A stretch of DNA of 64,000 nt from Rhodopseudomonas infernalis (GTDB lineage Bacteria > Pseudomonadota > Alphaproteobacteria > Rhizobiales > Xanthobacteraceae), in NCBI RefSeq assembly GCF_022271405.1, contig NZ_JAJNAL010000006.1:62001-126000 (forward strand). The letters run 5' to 3'. The position numbers and the translations under genes are program-made. Of the stretch, positions 47,188 to 56,512 are shown one piece after another (the first letter of the stretch is position 1; the number at the start of each line of letters is the position of its first letter). Under the pieces are notes generated by a model. The model was not told where the DNA came from. It saw nothing but the letters and a program-made list of their open reading frames with translations, and searched no databases.

Positions 47188-47751
47188 ATGATCCGTCTGA
47201 TGGGCCTTTTCGCCGCGCTGCTGTTTGCCGTGCCGGCGCTGGCGCAGCCGCTGCCCGCCAATCTCGACAAGGCCAACGCCCTCGTCATCGACAGCACCAA
47301 GGGGCGCATCGTTATTCAGGTCCGGCCGGATATCGCGCCGCAGCATGCCGAGCGGCTGAAGCAGCTGGCGCGCGAGGGCTACTACAACAACGTGCCGTTC
47401 CACCGCGTGATGGCCGGCTTCATGGCGCAGACCGGCGACGGCGAGAAGTTCAACGGCACCGGTGGTTCGAAATATCCGAACCTGAAGCAGGAATTCTCGA
47501 ACGTGCCGTTCAAGCGCGGCGTGGTCGGCATGGCCCGCCGTGGCGACAGCGTCGACAGCGCCAACTCGCAGTTCTTCATCATGTTCGACGACGGCCCGAG
47601 CCTGAACGGCCAGTACACGGTGGTCGGGCAGGTGGTGTCGGGCATGGACGTGGTCGACAAGCTGAAGAAGGCCTCGGCCGGTTCGCCGGGCGGTTCGGTG
47701 ACCGACCCGGACAAAATGGTCAAGGTGCAGGTCGCCTCCGACATCAAGTAA
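47188..47751 (+). CDS. ppiA: Periplasmic peptidyl-prolyl isomerase (cyclophilin A type)
   Basis: The 187-residue cyclophilin has a signal peptide (MIRLMGLFAALLFAVPALAQ). Core motifs are VPFHRVMAGFMAQTGDG with catalytic Arg, then SQFFIMFDDGPSLNGQYTVVG. It speeds proline isomerisation of exported proteins. It lies 30 bases after coaD and is followed by a cytoplasmic paralogue. Confidence 0.94.
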   Translation: MIRLMGLFAALLFAVPALAQPLPANLDKANALVIDSTKGRIVIQVRPDIAPQHAERLKQLAREGYYNNVPFHRVMAGFMAQTGDGEKFNGTGGSKYPNLKQEFSNVPFKRGVVGMARRGDSVDSANSQFFIMFDDGPSLNGQYTVVGQVVSGMDVVDKLKKASAGSPGGSVTDPDKMVKVQVASDIK

Positions 47752-47781
47752 TCGGCAGTCACGCGCCGTGCTGACTTGACG

Positions 47782-47799
47782 TCGGCGCGGCGACGCCGA
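47782..47799 (+). terminator. Hairpin after ppiA
   Basis: TCGGCG CGGCGA CGCCGA forms a six-base-pair stem about 30 bases after the ppiA stop, followed by TCGTGTTGAT. It is a weak terminator candidate between the two cyclophilin genes. Confidence 0.35.
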
Positions 47800-47940
47800 T
47801 CGTGTTGATAGAAACAGATAGCTCCGTTCACGCTTGTGTCGTCGCAAGACGGCATCGGCCACGCCGTCGCGGGACGACGGCGCCTGCACGCTGCGGTTCT
47901 TCGATCGCAGGACATTCCCCAAACCAGATGAGAAGACACC

Positions 47941-48408
47941 ATGGCTGACAACGACAACATCCTGATCCTCGAAACCACCCAGGGCCCGGTCAAGATCGAG
48001 ATGCGCCCGGATCTGGCGCCGAACCACGTCGCCCGGATCAAGGAGCTGGTGCGCGAGGGCTTCTACGACGGCATCGTGTTCCATCGCGTGATCGAAGGCT
48101 TCATGGCGCAGACCGGCTGCCCGCAGGGCACCGGCACCGGCGGCTCGGGCAAGAAACTGAAGGCCGAGTTCAACAAGGAGCCGCACGTCCGCGGTACCAC
48201 CTCGATGGCCCGCGCCGCCAATCCGGACTCCGGCGACAGCCAGTTCTTCATCTGCTTCGACGACGCCCGCTTCCTCGACAATCAGTACACGGTGTGGGGC
48301 AAGGTGATCGAAGGCATGGACAACGTCGACAAGATCAAGCGCGGCGAGCCAGTGCAGAACCCCGACAAGATCGTCAAGGCCTCGATGGCCGCCGACGCGG
48401 CGGCGTAA
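47941..48408 (+). CDS. ppiB: Cytoplasmic peptidyl-prolyl isomerase (cyclophilin B type)
   Basis: The 155-residue cyclophilin lacks a signal peptide. It shares VFHRVIEGFMAQTGCPQGTGTGG and SQFFICFDDARFLDNQYTVWG with the family and is a paralogue of the exported protein before it. Length is normal. A palindromic repeat separates it from queA. Confidence 0.95.
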   Translation: MADNDNILILETTQGPVKIEMRPDLAPNHVARIKELVREGFYDGIVFHRVIEGFMAQTGCPQGTGTGGSGKKLKAEFNKEPHVRGTTSMARAANPDSGDSQFFICFDDARFLDNQYTVWGKVIEGMDNVDKIKRGEPVQNPDKIVKASMAADAAA

Positions 48409-48459
48409 GCTGCTGCTGGCGTTGGCACGCTGTCGCCGCCGCCGTCTCAACTAAGAAGG

Positions 48460-48534
48460 TGTCATGCCCGGGCTGGACCCGGGCATCCATCTTTTTGAAG
48501 AGGATGGATTGCAGGGTCGAGCCCGGCAATGACG
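48460..48534. repeat. Interspersed palindromic repeat (GTCATGCCCGGG type)
   Basis: GTCATGCCCGGGCTGGACCC folds with GGGTCGAGCCCGGCAATGAC, enclosing CATCCAT/ATGGAT pairing. It ends only about ten bases before the queA start and so forms part of its 5' leader if queA is transcribed from upstream. Confidence 0.82.
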
Positions 48535-48544
48535 TACTGGGATC

Positions 48545-49627
48545 ATGCGCACCGACCTGTTCGACTTCGATCTGCCGACGGACAACATCGCGCTGCGGCC
48601 GGTGACCCCGCGCGATGCCGCGCGGATGCTGGTGGTGCGTCCCGGTGCGCAGCTCGAGGATCGCGTCGTGCGCGATCTGCCGGCGCTGCTGCAGCCGGGC
48701 GATCAGCTCGTCGTCAACGACACGCGGGTGATCGCGGCGCAGCTCAGCGGGCGGCGCATCGGCCGCGCCACCGAGCCCAAGATCGACGCCACCCTGATCA
48801 AGCGGCTCGATGGCTCGCGCTGGCAGGCGCTGGTGAAGCCGGCCAAGAAGCTCAGCGAAGGCGATGTGGTGCGGTTCGGCCATGACGGCCGGGTCTGCCT
48901 GCTCGGCCATCTCGACGCCACCGTCGAGGCCAAGGGCGACGCCGGCGAGGTGACGCTCAGCTTCAGCTTCCACGGTCCCGCGCTGGATCAGGCGATCGCC
49001 GAACTCGGCGCGACGCCGCTGCCACCCTACATCGCGTCGAAGCGCGCTCCGGACGCGCAGGATGCTGCCGATTATCAGACCATGTTTGCCGCCAACGAGG
49101 GCGCCGTCGCGGCGCCGACCGCGGGGCTGCACTTCACGCCCGAACTCGACGCCGCACTGGCGGCGCAGGGTGTGACGGTGCACCGGGTGACGTTGCATGT
49201 CGGGGCAGGGACGTTCCTCCCGGTGAAGGCCGACAACACCGCCGAGCACAAGATGCACGCCGAGTGGGGGACGATCAGCAAAGCCACCGCCGACGCGCTC
49301 AACGCGGCGCGAGCGCAGGGCGGCCGCATCATTGCGGTCGGCACCACCTCGCTGCGCCTGCTGGAGAGTGCCGCGCGCGCAGACGGCACGATCGCGCCGT
49401 TCGCCGACGAAACCTCGATCTTCATCACGCCGGGCTATCGGTTTCGCGCCGTGGATATCCTGATGACCAACTTCCATCTGCCGCGCTCGACGCTGTTCAT
49501 GCTGGTATCGGCGTTCTGCGGGCTCGAGACGATGCAGGCGGCCTATCGCCACGCCATCGAAACCGGCTATCGCTTCTACTCCTATGGCGATGCCAGCCTG
49601 CTATTCCGGGAGCCTGCCTCCGCATGA
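48545..49627 (+). CDS. queA: S-adenosylmethionine:tRNA ribosyltransferase-isomerase
   Basis: The 360-residue protein is of the QueA family. It has the [19 protein letters not shown] opening, [14 protein letters not shown], and the later ERYQTMFA-like [21 protein letters not shown] and [10 protein letters not shown]. It builds epoxyqueuosine on tRNA. It overlaps tgt by four bases, so the two queuosine steps are coupled. Confidence 0.96.
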   Translation: MRTDLFDFDLPTDNIALRPVTPRDAARMLVVRPGAQLEDRVVRDLPALLQPGDQLVVNDTRVIAAQLSGRRIGRATEPKIDATLIKRLDGSRWQALVKPAKKLSEGDVVRFGHDGRVCLLGHLDATVEAKGDAGEVTLSFSFHGPALDQAIAELGATPLPPYIASKRAPDAQDAADYQTMFAANEGAVAAPTAGLHFTPELDAALAAQGVTVHRVTLHVGAGTFLPVKADNTAEHKMHAEWGTISKATADALNAARAQGGRIIAVGTTSLRLLESAARADGTIAPFADETSIFITPGYRFRAVDILMTNFHLPRSTLFMLVSAFCGLETMQAAYRHAIETGYRFYSYGDASLLFREPASA

Positions 49628-50769
49628 GCGTGCCGAACCATTTCGAACTTCTCGGGACTGACGGCACGGCGCGCACCGGCCGGCTGACCACGCCGCATGG
49701 TGTGGTGCGCACGCCGGCCTTCATGCCGGTCGGCACCGCCGGCGCGATGAAGGGCCTGCACTGGCGCGAGGTGCGCGACGCCGGCGCCGATATCGTGCTC
49801 GGCAACACCTATCACCTGATGCTTCGCCCCGGCGCGGAGCGGATCGCCGCGCTCGGCGGCCTGCAGCGCTTCACCACCTGGAACGGGCCGATGCTGACCG
49901 ACTCGGGCGGCTTCCAGGTGATGTCGCTGGCGCAGCTGCGCAAGGTGTCCGAGAAGGCGGTGAATTTCCGCTCGCATATCGACGGCGCCGCGATCGAATT
50001 GTCGCCGGAGCGCGCCATCGAGGTGCAGCTGCTGCTCGGCAGCGACATCGCGATGCAGCTCGACGAATGCGTGCGTCTACCCGCGGAGCATGCCGACATC
50101 GAACGCGCGATGCAGCTGTCGCTGCGCTGGGCGGAGCGCTGCAAACGCGCGTTCGAGCGCGCGCCCGACGGCCACATGCTGTTCGGCATCGTCCAGGGCG
50201 GCGACGTGCCGGAGCTGCGCCACGCCTCGGCGCGGGGCCTGATCGAGCTCGGCTTCCACGGCTACGCGATCGGCGGCCTCGCGGTCGGCGAGCCGCAGGA
50301 GGTGATGCTGGCGATGATCGAGGAGGCGGCCCCGATCCTGCCGGCCGACCGGCCCCGCTATTTGATGGGCGTCGGCACGCCCGAGGATATTCTCGAAGCC
50401 GTCGCCCGCGGCATCGACATGTTCGACTGCGTGATGCCGACCCGGAACGGACGCCACGGCGTCGCCTTCACGAAATTTGGTCCGGTCAATCTGCGCAACG
50501 CCCGCCACGCCGACGATCCGCGTCCGCTCGACGAGACCAGCGACTGGCCGTCGACCCGGAGCTGTTCACGGGCCTATCTGCATCACCTGATCAAGTCGGG
50601 CGAGACGCTCGGCGCGATGCTGCTGTCCGAGATCAACATCGCGTACTACCAGCACATGATGCGCGACATGCGCGGCGCGATCGCGGCCGGCACCTTCGAG
50701 GAATTTCGCGCGCAGACGCGGGACGGGTGGGCCCGCGGCGACATCGCACCCCGGGACAGCACATCCTGA
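49624..50769 (+). CDS. tgt: tRNA-guanine transglycosylase lacking the canonical zinc site
   Basis: The 381-residue TIM-barrel enzyme has [28 protein letters not shown] with the general-base Asp, FGIVQGG and [14 protein letters not shown] with the nucleophile Asp. Aligned to Zymomonas TGT, the zinc ligands Cys318, Cys320, Cys323 and His349 correspond to Ser306, Trp308, Thr311 and Ile337. All four are lost, in an otherwise normal sequence ([13 protein letters not shown] between them). Catalysis should remain. It inserts the queuine precursor at tRNA position 34. Start ATG 49624 overlaps queA. Confidence 0.94.
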   Translation: MSVPNHFELLGTDGTARTGRLTTPHGVVRTPAFMPVGTAGAMKGLHWREVRDAGADIVLGNTYHLMLRPGAERIAALGGLQRFTTWNGPMLTDSGGFQVMSLAQLRKVSEKAVNFRSHIDGAAIELSPERAIEVQLLLGSDIAMQLDECVRLPAEHADIERAMQLSLRWAERCKRAFERAPDGHMLFGIVQGGDVPELRHASARGLIELGFHGYAIGGLAVGEPQEVMLAMIEEAAPILPADRPRYLMGVGTPEDILEAVARGIDMFDCVMPTRNGRHGVAFTKFGPVNLRNARHADDPRPLDETSDWPSTRSCSRAYLHHLIKSGETLGAMLLSEINIAYYQHMMRDMRGAIAAGTFEEFRAQTRDGWARGDIAPRDSTS

Positions 50770-50788
50770 CGCTGCTCGGCGCTACGTG

Positions 50789-50857
50789 CCTCGAAGGATG
50801 AGCATCAAGCCTTGGCCGCATCCTTCGAGGCGCGCTACGCGCGCACCTCAGGATGAC
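50789..50857. repeat. Interspersed palindromic repeat (CCTCGAAGGATG type)
   Basis: CCTCGAAGGATG (50789-50800) and CATCCTTCGAGG (50819-50830) are exact inverted 12-mers. A GCGCGC-TAC-GCGCGC hairpin and GGATGAC follow. It sits between the convergent tgt and FAD-oxidoreductase genes. Related sequences are widespread in this bacterial family. Confidence 0.85.
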
Positions 50858-50876
50858 GACTCAGCATTTTCTTCAA

Positions 50877-52250
50877 CTAAAGTGCGCTGCCGCTTTTCTT
50901 CATCTGGTCTGCGATCGAGCGAGGCTCGAGAGCATGAAGCGGAACGTCGCTGGAGATCGAAAGGGCTGCTGCAACACCGGCGGCGTGCCCGTATTCGAAG
51001 CATTGAGCAGTCACGCGCGCGGAGGCCAAAGCTTCATGTTCGGCTGACAGGCAGCGGCCGGCGACGATGATGTTTTCCCCGACCGCGGGCACCAGCGTTC
51101 CGAACGGGACGTCGTAGTAATCGTCCAGCAGCCAATGCAGCTTCGGCTTCTCGCCGGCGTGCAGCTCGATCGGCCAGGGCGAGCGGCAGATCGAATCCGG
51201 CCGCTTCGTCCCCTCGACGACGTCTTCGTTCTTCAAGGTCTCGAGCCCGTCGATGGATCGCGTCTGCCGAACGCCGCACTCGACGCCGGTGTCGATGACG
51301 AAGCTGCGTTCGCAGCCCTCGACGTGAGCCGCCAGGAAGCGGGCGTATTCGCGAACCTGACGACGCCCGTCGATTTCGGCGACGGTCCAATCCTCCGGGT
51401 TGATCACATTGAGCATCGAGCCGTTGCGCGCCGAGAGCCTGGTCGCGTTGACGAGCAGTTCACCGGGCTGCGTGGTCGGAAAGATCCAGATCTTCTTTCG
51501 AGGAAGATCGTAGTTCCTGCGCCCGGCCGTGGTGAGCGCCTCGACGATGTCCGGCGGAGAGATCGTGTCCTCGCCCCAATGTGCTACAAACCGTTCGACG
51601 TCGACGCCGCCGAGTCGAAAGAACATCGTCGGATTCTGGATGCGGCCCTGATCGCCGAAGCGCCATGGGTGACCGGCGCGGGCCACGACCGCCGCATCGC
51701 CGGATGCGTCGATCGTGCGCTTCGCGAGGATCACCGAGCGACCTGCATTCGATTCGATCACCACGCCGAGGTGGCGATCGCCGTCCATGATCACCGCGAC
51801 CACGACGGTGTGGAACAGGATTCTCACGCCCGACATCATCAGCAGGGAGTCGGCGGTCTCGCGCCATTTCAAGGGGTCGTGCGTGACGACGAAGGTCTTG
51901 CCGTATTTCTGCGGCGCGGTGATGCCGCCGCGCCTGGCGAGCTCGGACCTGAAGCGCTCGGAAAATCCGAACACGACCTGCTTCGGCTTGCTCTGGTCGC
52001 TGGCGAGAAACAGTCCGCAGATCGTGCCTGACAGGCCTGCAACGGCCGCACCGCCGCAGAACCCGTAGCGCTCCACTAGGATGGTGGAGCAGTTGGACTC
52101 TGCCGAAATGGTCGCTGCAGCCACGCCGGATGCGCCGCCACCAATGACGAGGACATCGGTCTCCGCAAGACACGGTAACGAACTGGCTTCATCAAGGGAT
52201 ATCCGGTTTCGGATTTCCCAGGCCGGAATGTTGACGCATGTGGAGTCCAT
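50877..52250 (-). CDS. FAD-dependent oxidoreductase (PF12831-type)
   Basis: The 457-residue flavoprotein has the dinucleotide fold ETDVLVIGGGASGVAAATIS near residues 30-50 and YGFCGGAAVAGLSGTICG, a signature of the FAD_oxidored family, whose members include putative dehydrogenases of organic acids. C-terminal GENIIVAGRCLSAEHEALAS contacts FAD. ATG 52250 begins MDSTCVNIPA; longer reading upstream lacks homology. It is the last gene of a leftward set with an IlvD-type dehydratase (49 bases apart) and a transporter, suggesting a joint pathway. Substrate unknown. Confidence 0.87.
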   Translation of the reverse strand: MDSTCVNIPAWEIRNRISLDEASSLPCLAETDVLVIGGGASGVAAATISAESNCSTILVERYGFCGGAAVAGLSGTICGLFLASDQSKPKQVVFGFSERFRSELARRGGITAPQKYGKTFVVTHDPLKWRETADSLLMMSGVRILFHTVVVAVIMDGDRHLGVVIESNAGRSVILAKRTIDASGDAAVVARAGHPWRFGDQGRIQNPTMFFRLGGVDVERFVAHWGEDTISPPDIVEALTTAGRRNYDLPRKKIWIFPTTQPGELLVNATRLSARNGSMLNVINPEDWTVAEIDGRRQVREYARFLAAHVEGCERSFVIDTGVECGVRQTRSIDGLETLKNEDVVEGTKRPDSICRSPWPIELHAGEKPKLHWLLDDYYDVPFGTLVPAVGENIIVAGRCLSAEHEALASARVTAQCFEYGHAAGVAAALSISSDVPLHALEPRSIADQMKKSGSAL

Positions 52251-52299
52251 CAGAATAACCTCGCGTGTAACTAACGTCCCGGGGGGTGCACGGTCTCGG

Positions 52300-53982
52300 C
52301 TATCGGCGCGTGGTCCGATCGCCGAGCACGGCTCCCTTCGAGAGCGGCTGGACGAGCTGGGCGTATTGCGCGAGCCAGCCATATTCGGCGGGCAGGGTGC
52401 GCGGCGTCCATTCGGCCAGTCTGGTGGCGAGTTCGTCGGCGGAAATCATCAGTTCGATGGTTTCGGCCGCGAGATCGATCGTAATGCGATCGCCATCGGC
52501 GATCACCGCGAGAGGGCCGCCCTCGGCAGCCTCCGGCATGATCTGGCCGACAGTGATGCCGGAGTTGAGGCCGGACAACTCACCGTCCGTCAGAACCGCG
52601 ACCCCGCTCGAGAGGCCGGCGCCGACCAGAGCCGCCATGAACGAGCAGGCGAACACGGTGCCCGGGCCGCCCTTCGGGCCCATGTGCCGCAGGACGATAG
52701 CCTGGCCCTTCTGGATCGAGCCGTCGCTGAGGCCTGCGATCGCCTGGTCCTCGTCTTCGAACACCTTCGCCACGCCCTCGAAGCGGCGGATCGAGCTCGG
52801 GACCGCGGAGAGCTTCACCACGGCGCCGTCCGGCGCGAGGTTGCCGCGGATGATGATGAGACCCGGCTCCCTCCGGAACGGATTGGACAGCGGCCGGATC
52901 ACACGTTCGTCGGGTGCAGGAGCTTCATCCAGATTCTCGCCGAGAGTCTTTCCGGTGACCGTCATCGCCGTGAGATCGAGCTTGCTGGCGAGCTGCTTCA
53001 TCGCGCCGCGGACGCCGCCGGCGGCTTCCAGCATCTCGATCCGATGGGGACCGTTGGGACGAACATGCGTGATCTGGACGGCGCCCTTCGACAGCGCTTC
53101 GTATTCCGCAACGACGTCCATCTCGATGCGGCTTTCGATGGCGATCGCCGTCAAATGCCGCACCGTGTTGACGGAAAGGCCCAGCGCCTGCGCGATTCGG
53201 ATTCCGTTCTGGATCGACGCCTTGGTCAGGATTTGCCGCGGCCTCAGATCCTGTTCAATGAGGCGGACGATCGCCTGGCCGACCTGCGACGCGTAGTCGG
53301 CCAACCGCTCTCCGCCAGCGCGGATCGGTGAATTGCCGGGGAGGGCCATGCCCAGTGCCTCGGCGAGGCAGTGCATGGAATTGGCGGTTGCGAGACCGGC
53401 GCAAACGCCGGGTCCCTTGATCGCAACGCAGGACATGTCGGTCAGATCCTGCAAGCTGATCTGGCCCGATTTGTAGGTGCCGACGCTGTTGTAGAGGTCT
53501 TCGATATCGACGTCCTTGCCGGCGCAATGGCCGCCGAGCTGATAACCGCAGGCCAGCACGATCGACGGAATGTTCAAGCGACCCGCGGCCATCAGCTGGC
53601 CGGGAGTGGTCTTGTCGCATGAGGCGAGCAGGACCATGCCGTCCAGCTCGGCGCCTTCGACCTGGACCTCGACGTCGTTCACGAGGAGATCGCGCGACGG
53701 CATCAGATAGCGCGCCTTGCGCCCGGCGGAGGTGACGAAGTCCGACGGCGCGACGGTGCGGATTTCAAACGGAAGCCCGCCTGCGTCGCGGATCGCCTGC
53801 TGCACCGTCTTGGAGATCCCGTCGAGATGCTGGTAGCAGACCGACAGACCGCTGGACGAGTTCACGACCGCGATCTTGGGCTTGTGGAAATCTTCTTCCT
53901 TGATGCCCATCGCCAGCCATTGCGCACGCCGCACGGCCCACCGGGTCGAACCCGGCTCGAAGTTGCTTCTGAGTTCGTTCAT
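52300..53982 (-). CDS. IlvD/Edd-family dehydratase (sugar-acid or dihydroxyacid type)
   Basis: The 560-residue dehydratase keeps the three Cys of the iron-sulfur cluster: in NSSSGLSVCYQ, ASCDKTTPG and GPGVCAGLATANS. The catalytic Ser region reads DGELSGLNSGITVGQIMPEA, closer to sugar-acid dehydratases (SGLxNxG type) than to the branched-chain enzyme (FSGGTHG). The usual GGSTN becomes GLSVN. It removes water from a polyhydroxy acid to give a 2-oxo acid. Its neighbours, an MHS-type transporter and an FAD enzyme, point to catabolism. Confidence 0.9.
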   Translation of the reverse strand: MNELRSNFEPGSTRWAVRRAQWLAMGIKEEDFHKPKIAVVNSSSGLSVCYQHLDGISKTVQQAIRDAGGLPFEIRTVAPSDFVTSAGRKARYLMPSRDLLVNDVEVQVEGAELDGMVLLASCDKTTPGQLMAAGRLNIPSIVLACGYQLGGHCAGKDVDIEDLYNSVGTYKSGQISLQDLTDMSCVAIKGPGVCAGLATANSMHCLAEALGMALPGNSPIRAGGERLADYASQVGQAIVRLIEQDLRPRQILTKASIQNGIRIAQALGLSVNTVRHLTAIAIESRIEMDVVAEYEALSKGAVQITHVRPNGPHRIEMLEAAGGVRGAMKQLASKLDLTAMTVTGKTLGENLDEAPAPDERVIRPLSNPFRREPGLIIIRGNLAPDGAVVKLSAVPSSIRRFEGVAKVFEDEDQAIAGLSDGSIQKGQAIVLRHMGPKGGPGTVFACSFMAALVGAGLSSGVAVLTDGELSGLNSGITVGQIMPEAAEGGPLAVIADGDRITIDLAAETIELMISADELATRLAEWTPRTLPAEYGWLAQYAQLVQPLSKGAVLGDRTTRR

Positions 53983-54045
53983 CGCGAAATCTCCAAAGAT
54001 GCGGGAGCAGGAGCGTTCCGGCGCGATGCCGGAACGCGTCCGAAC

Positions 54046-55353
54046 TCATCCCAGTTTCTTGCTGACCGTTTCCGGCCCGAGCTTCAAACCGATCAGCGTG
54101 ATGATGCCGAGCAGCCACATGTAGGCAACGATCGGCCACCAATGATGTGCCCATGCGGCAAGCGCCGTGGCGATGAAGGGGGCGACGCCGCCCGCGAGCA
54201 ACGAACCGAGCTCCCGGGAGAACGCAAACCCCGAAAGCCGGAATTGCGTGTCGAACAGTTCGGCATACCAGGAGGCTTGCGGTGCGAGCATCGCCGGATA
54301 CGCGATGCCGAGGCCGACTCCGAATCCCAGGATGATGGCCGCAGCGCCGCCGGTGTCGAGCAGAAGGAAGAACGGCACCAGCCACGCCATCGAGAGCAGC
54401 GTCCCGGCCAGATAGACCGTCTTGCGGCCCAAGCGGTCGGACAGCACGCCGAAGAACGGGATGGTGGCGACCTGAATCATCGATGCGATGATGACTGCCC
54501 ACAGCGCCGTGGAGCGGGGCTGCCCGAGCGTCGTGATCACATAGGAGACGCAGAACACCGGATAGAGATACGCAAAGCCGTTCTCACCCATCCGCGTCAG
54601 AAGGACGATCACGAAGCTGCGCGGGTTGCGCTTGATCGACGAGAACAGACCGATCTTCTCAGTCTTGGCCTGCTCGACCGCGCGTTCATAGACCGGCGGC
54701 TCTTCGACACCCCGGCGGATGAAGTAACCGACCAGCACACAGACGCCGCCGAACAGGAAGGGAATGCGCCAGCCCCACTGCAGGAAGTCATCTTCGGGCA
54801 TCAACGCAATGACGGAAAAGAACACGGCGTTGGCCAGCAAGGTCGCGAGCGCGAAGCCCATCGGAGCCCACGCGCCGGCGGCGCCGCGCTTACCGTCCTG
54901 AGCGTGTTCGACCGAGAGGACCACGGCGCCAGCGTACTCGCCGCCCGCACCGAACCCTTGCAGAAGGCGCAAGGCGACGAGGAGCACCGGGGCCCAGATT
55001 CCGATTTGCGCGTAGGAGGGCAGGCAGCCCAGCAGGAACGTCGCGGTGCCCATGATGACGAGCGTCAGCACGAGAACCAGCTTGCGGCCATATCGATCGC
55101 CGAGATAGCCGAGGAACAGACCGCCCAAGGGCCGCGCGAGGAAGCCGACCGCATAGGTCGCGAACACGGCGAGCGTTCCGACATAGGGGTCGCTCGATGG
55201 GAAGAAGACCTTGTTCAGGACGATCGCTGCGGCGGTGCCGTAGATGATGAAGTCGTACCACTCCAGCACGGTGCCGATCAAAGCGGCGAGCGCCGCCCTG
55301 CGCGATTTCTGATCTCTGCCAACAGTGTGTTGGCGCTGTAAAACCTCAGCCAT
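54046..55353 (-). CDS. MFS transporter, metabolite:H+ symporter (MHS) type
   Basis: The 435-residue protein has 12 predicted membrane segments and the MHS signatures: ALIGTVLEWYDFIIYGTAAA in helix 1, RPLGGLFLGYLGDRYGRK between helices 2 and 3, and RLLQGFGAGGEYAGA in helix 4. The family imports organic acids or quaternary amines with protons. It heads the leftward operon facing gntR, and three TGATATAT boxes lie 42-72 bases before its start. Confidence 0.93.
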   Translation of the reverse strand: MAEVLQRQHTVGRDQKSRRAALAALIGTVLEWYDFIIYGTAAAIVLNKVFFPSSDPYVGTLAVFATYAVGFLARPLGGLFLGYLGDRYGRKLVLVLTLVIMGTATFLLGCLPSYAQIGIWAPVLLVALRLLQGFGAGGEYAGAVVLSVEHAQDGKRGAAGAWAPMGFALATLLANAVFFSVIALMPEDDFLQWGWRIPFLFGGVCVLVGYFIRRGVEEPPVYERAVEQAKTEKIGLFSSIKRNPRSFVIVLLTRMGENGFAYLYPVFCVSYVITTLGQPRSTALWAVIIASMIQVATIPFFGVLSDRLGRKTVYLAGTLLSMAWLVPFFLLLDTGGAAAIILGFGVGLGIAYPAMLAPQASWYAELFDTQFRLSGFAFSRELGSLLAGGVAPFIATALAAWAHHWWPIVAYMWLLGIITLIGLKLGPETVSKKLG

Positions 55354-55394
55354 GGATGTTCCCCCTTCTCGACGGACTTATCGGTTCATCGCTC

Positions 55395-55425
55395 ATTGAT
55401 ATATCAATGATATATGCTGATATAT
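55395..55425. promoter_or_regulatory. Candidate GntR operator: three phased TGATATAT boxes
   Basis: TGATATAT occurs at 55397, 55408 and 55418, that is with 11- and 10-base spacing, about one helical turn each. The first is part of the perfect palindrome ATTGATATATCAAT (55395-55408). It lies between the divergent MFS operon and the GntR gene, the expected place for the regulator's binding site. Confidence 0.55.
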
Positions 55426-55778
55426 TACAGATATGGCAGTAGAGTCCAGCGCGTTGAAGCGGTTCGCTTGCGCTTCGCGTGTGGATTGCGGAGCCGGCAC
55501 TGGGAGCGGCAGGGGGACAATGGCGAGCCAGATAATGAGCCGGGACGGCCTGCGAACAGTCACGTGCGTTCGCAGCCTCCGCCGTCGGCATTCATGCGCT
55601 TGCGGAAGGCAGCCGATGGCGACATCCGTTTCGGCCAAATGTGCGACGCCCGGATTGATGATTCGCTGACCAGCGGCACCGAATCATTCAGCCTCAGCGG
55701 CTCGCGGGCCGACGCCCTGCGGTCTGGCCTCACGCCAAGGCGGAACCAGGCGACAGTTTCCCACCGGACGGCCCATCG
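55426..55778. other. Intergenic region between operator and gntR
   Basis: About 350 bases. Frames present here have antisense-like composition (Arg/Cys-rich) and no ribosome site. No gene is supported. Confidence 0.45.
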
Positions 55779-56459
55779 ATGACCGAGCACACGAACAAAT
55801 CCGAACAGGTCTACGACGTGATCGAACGCATGATCACGTTCCAGGAGCTGAAGCCCGGCCAGATGGTCAGCGAGGTGACGCTGATGGAGGCGACCGGTTT
55901 CGGCCGAACGCCTGTGCGCGAAGCCCTGCAACGTCTCGCATGGGAGCGGATGGTCGAGATCCATCCCAGGAAGGGCGCTTTCATCCCGTTGATCTCGGTC
56001 GAGGTGCAACTCAAGCTTCTCGAACTGCGCCGGGTCGTCGAGGAATTTGCGGTGCGAACATGCGTGCATCGCGCCACCTCCGTGCAGAAGCAGATGATGC
56101 TCGAACTGGCCCGGGAGTTTGATGAAGTCGCAGAGGCCGACGACGTCGTCCTGTACGGCGACCTCTTGAAGCGGGTTCACCAGATCACCGTTGCGGCGGC
56201 ACAGAACGAATATCTGACGTCCAGCATGGCGCCGCTGCAAAGCCTGTCGCGCCGCTTCTGGTTCGCCAACATTTCGGATCGCCGGAAGGAACTAAGGGCC
56301 GCATCCCAAAGACATTCGGCGACCCTGAGGGCCATCAGCGAGGGCGACGAGGAAGCCGCTGCCGCCGCATCGCTGGCGCTCAATGATTATCTCACGGAGT
56401 TTGCCTATCGCACGCTTCGCGGAGCAGATGCCCGGATCGCTCAGAAACAACTCCGCTAG
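55779..56459 (+). CDS. GntR-family regulator with FCD effector domain
   Basis: The 226-residue protein has the GntR winged helix (EQVYDVIERMITFQELKPGQMVSE, TGFGRTPVREALQRL) and an all-helical FCD domain with metal-type His/Asp positions (LRRVVEEFAVRTC, LLKRVHQITVAAAQNEYL). FCD regulators usually respond to organic acids or sugar acids. It is divergent from the MFS-dehydratase-FAD oxidoreductase operon and likely controls it through the TGATATAT boxes. Confidence 0.92.
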   Translation: MTEHTNKSEQVYDVIERMITFQELKPGQMVSEVTLMEATGFGRTPVREALQRLAWERMVEIHPRKGAFIPLISVEVQLKLLELRRVVEEFAVRTCVHRATSVQKQMMLELAREFDEVAEADDVVLYGDLLKRVHQITVAAAQNEYLTSSMAPLQSLSRRFWFANISDRRKELRAASQRHSATLRAISEGDEEAAAAASLALNDYLTEFAYRTLRGADARIAQKQLR

Positions 56460-56512
56460 AACAGGGTTTGATGTTGCGTGACGCAACCGCCCACATGGGA
56501 AGGACGAGGTGC

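Noticed and set aside
53827-55341. Rightward frame of 504 codons opposite the MFS and dehydratase genes
   Set aside because: Gln/Arg/His-rich shadow without domains; the MFS signatures are on the other strand.
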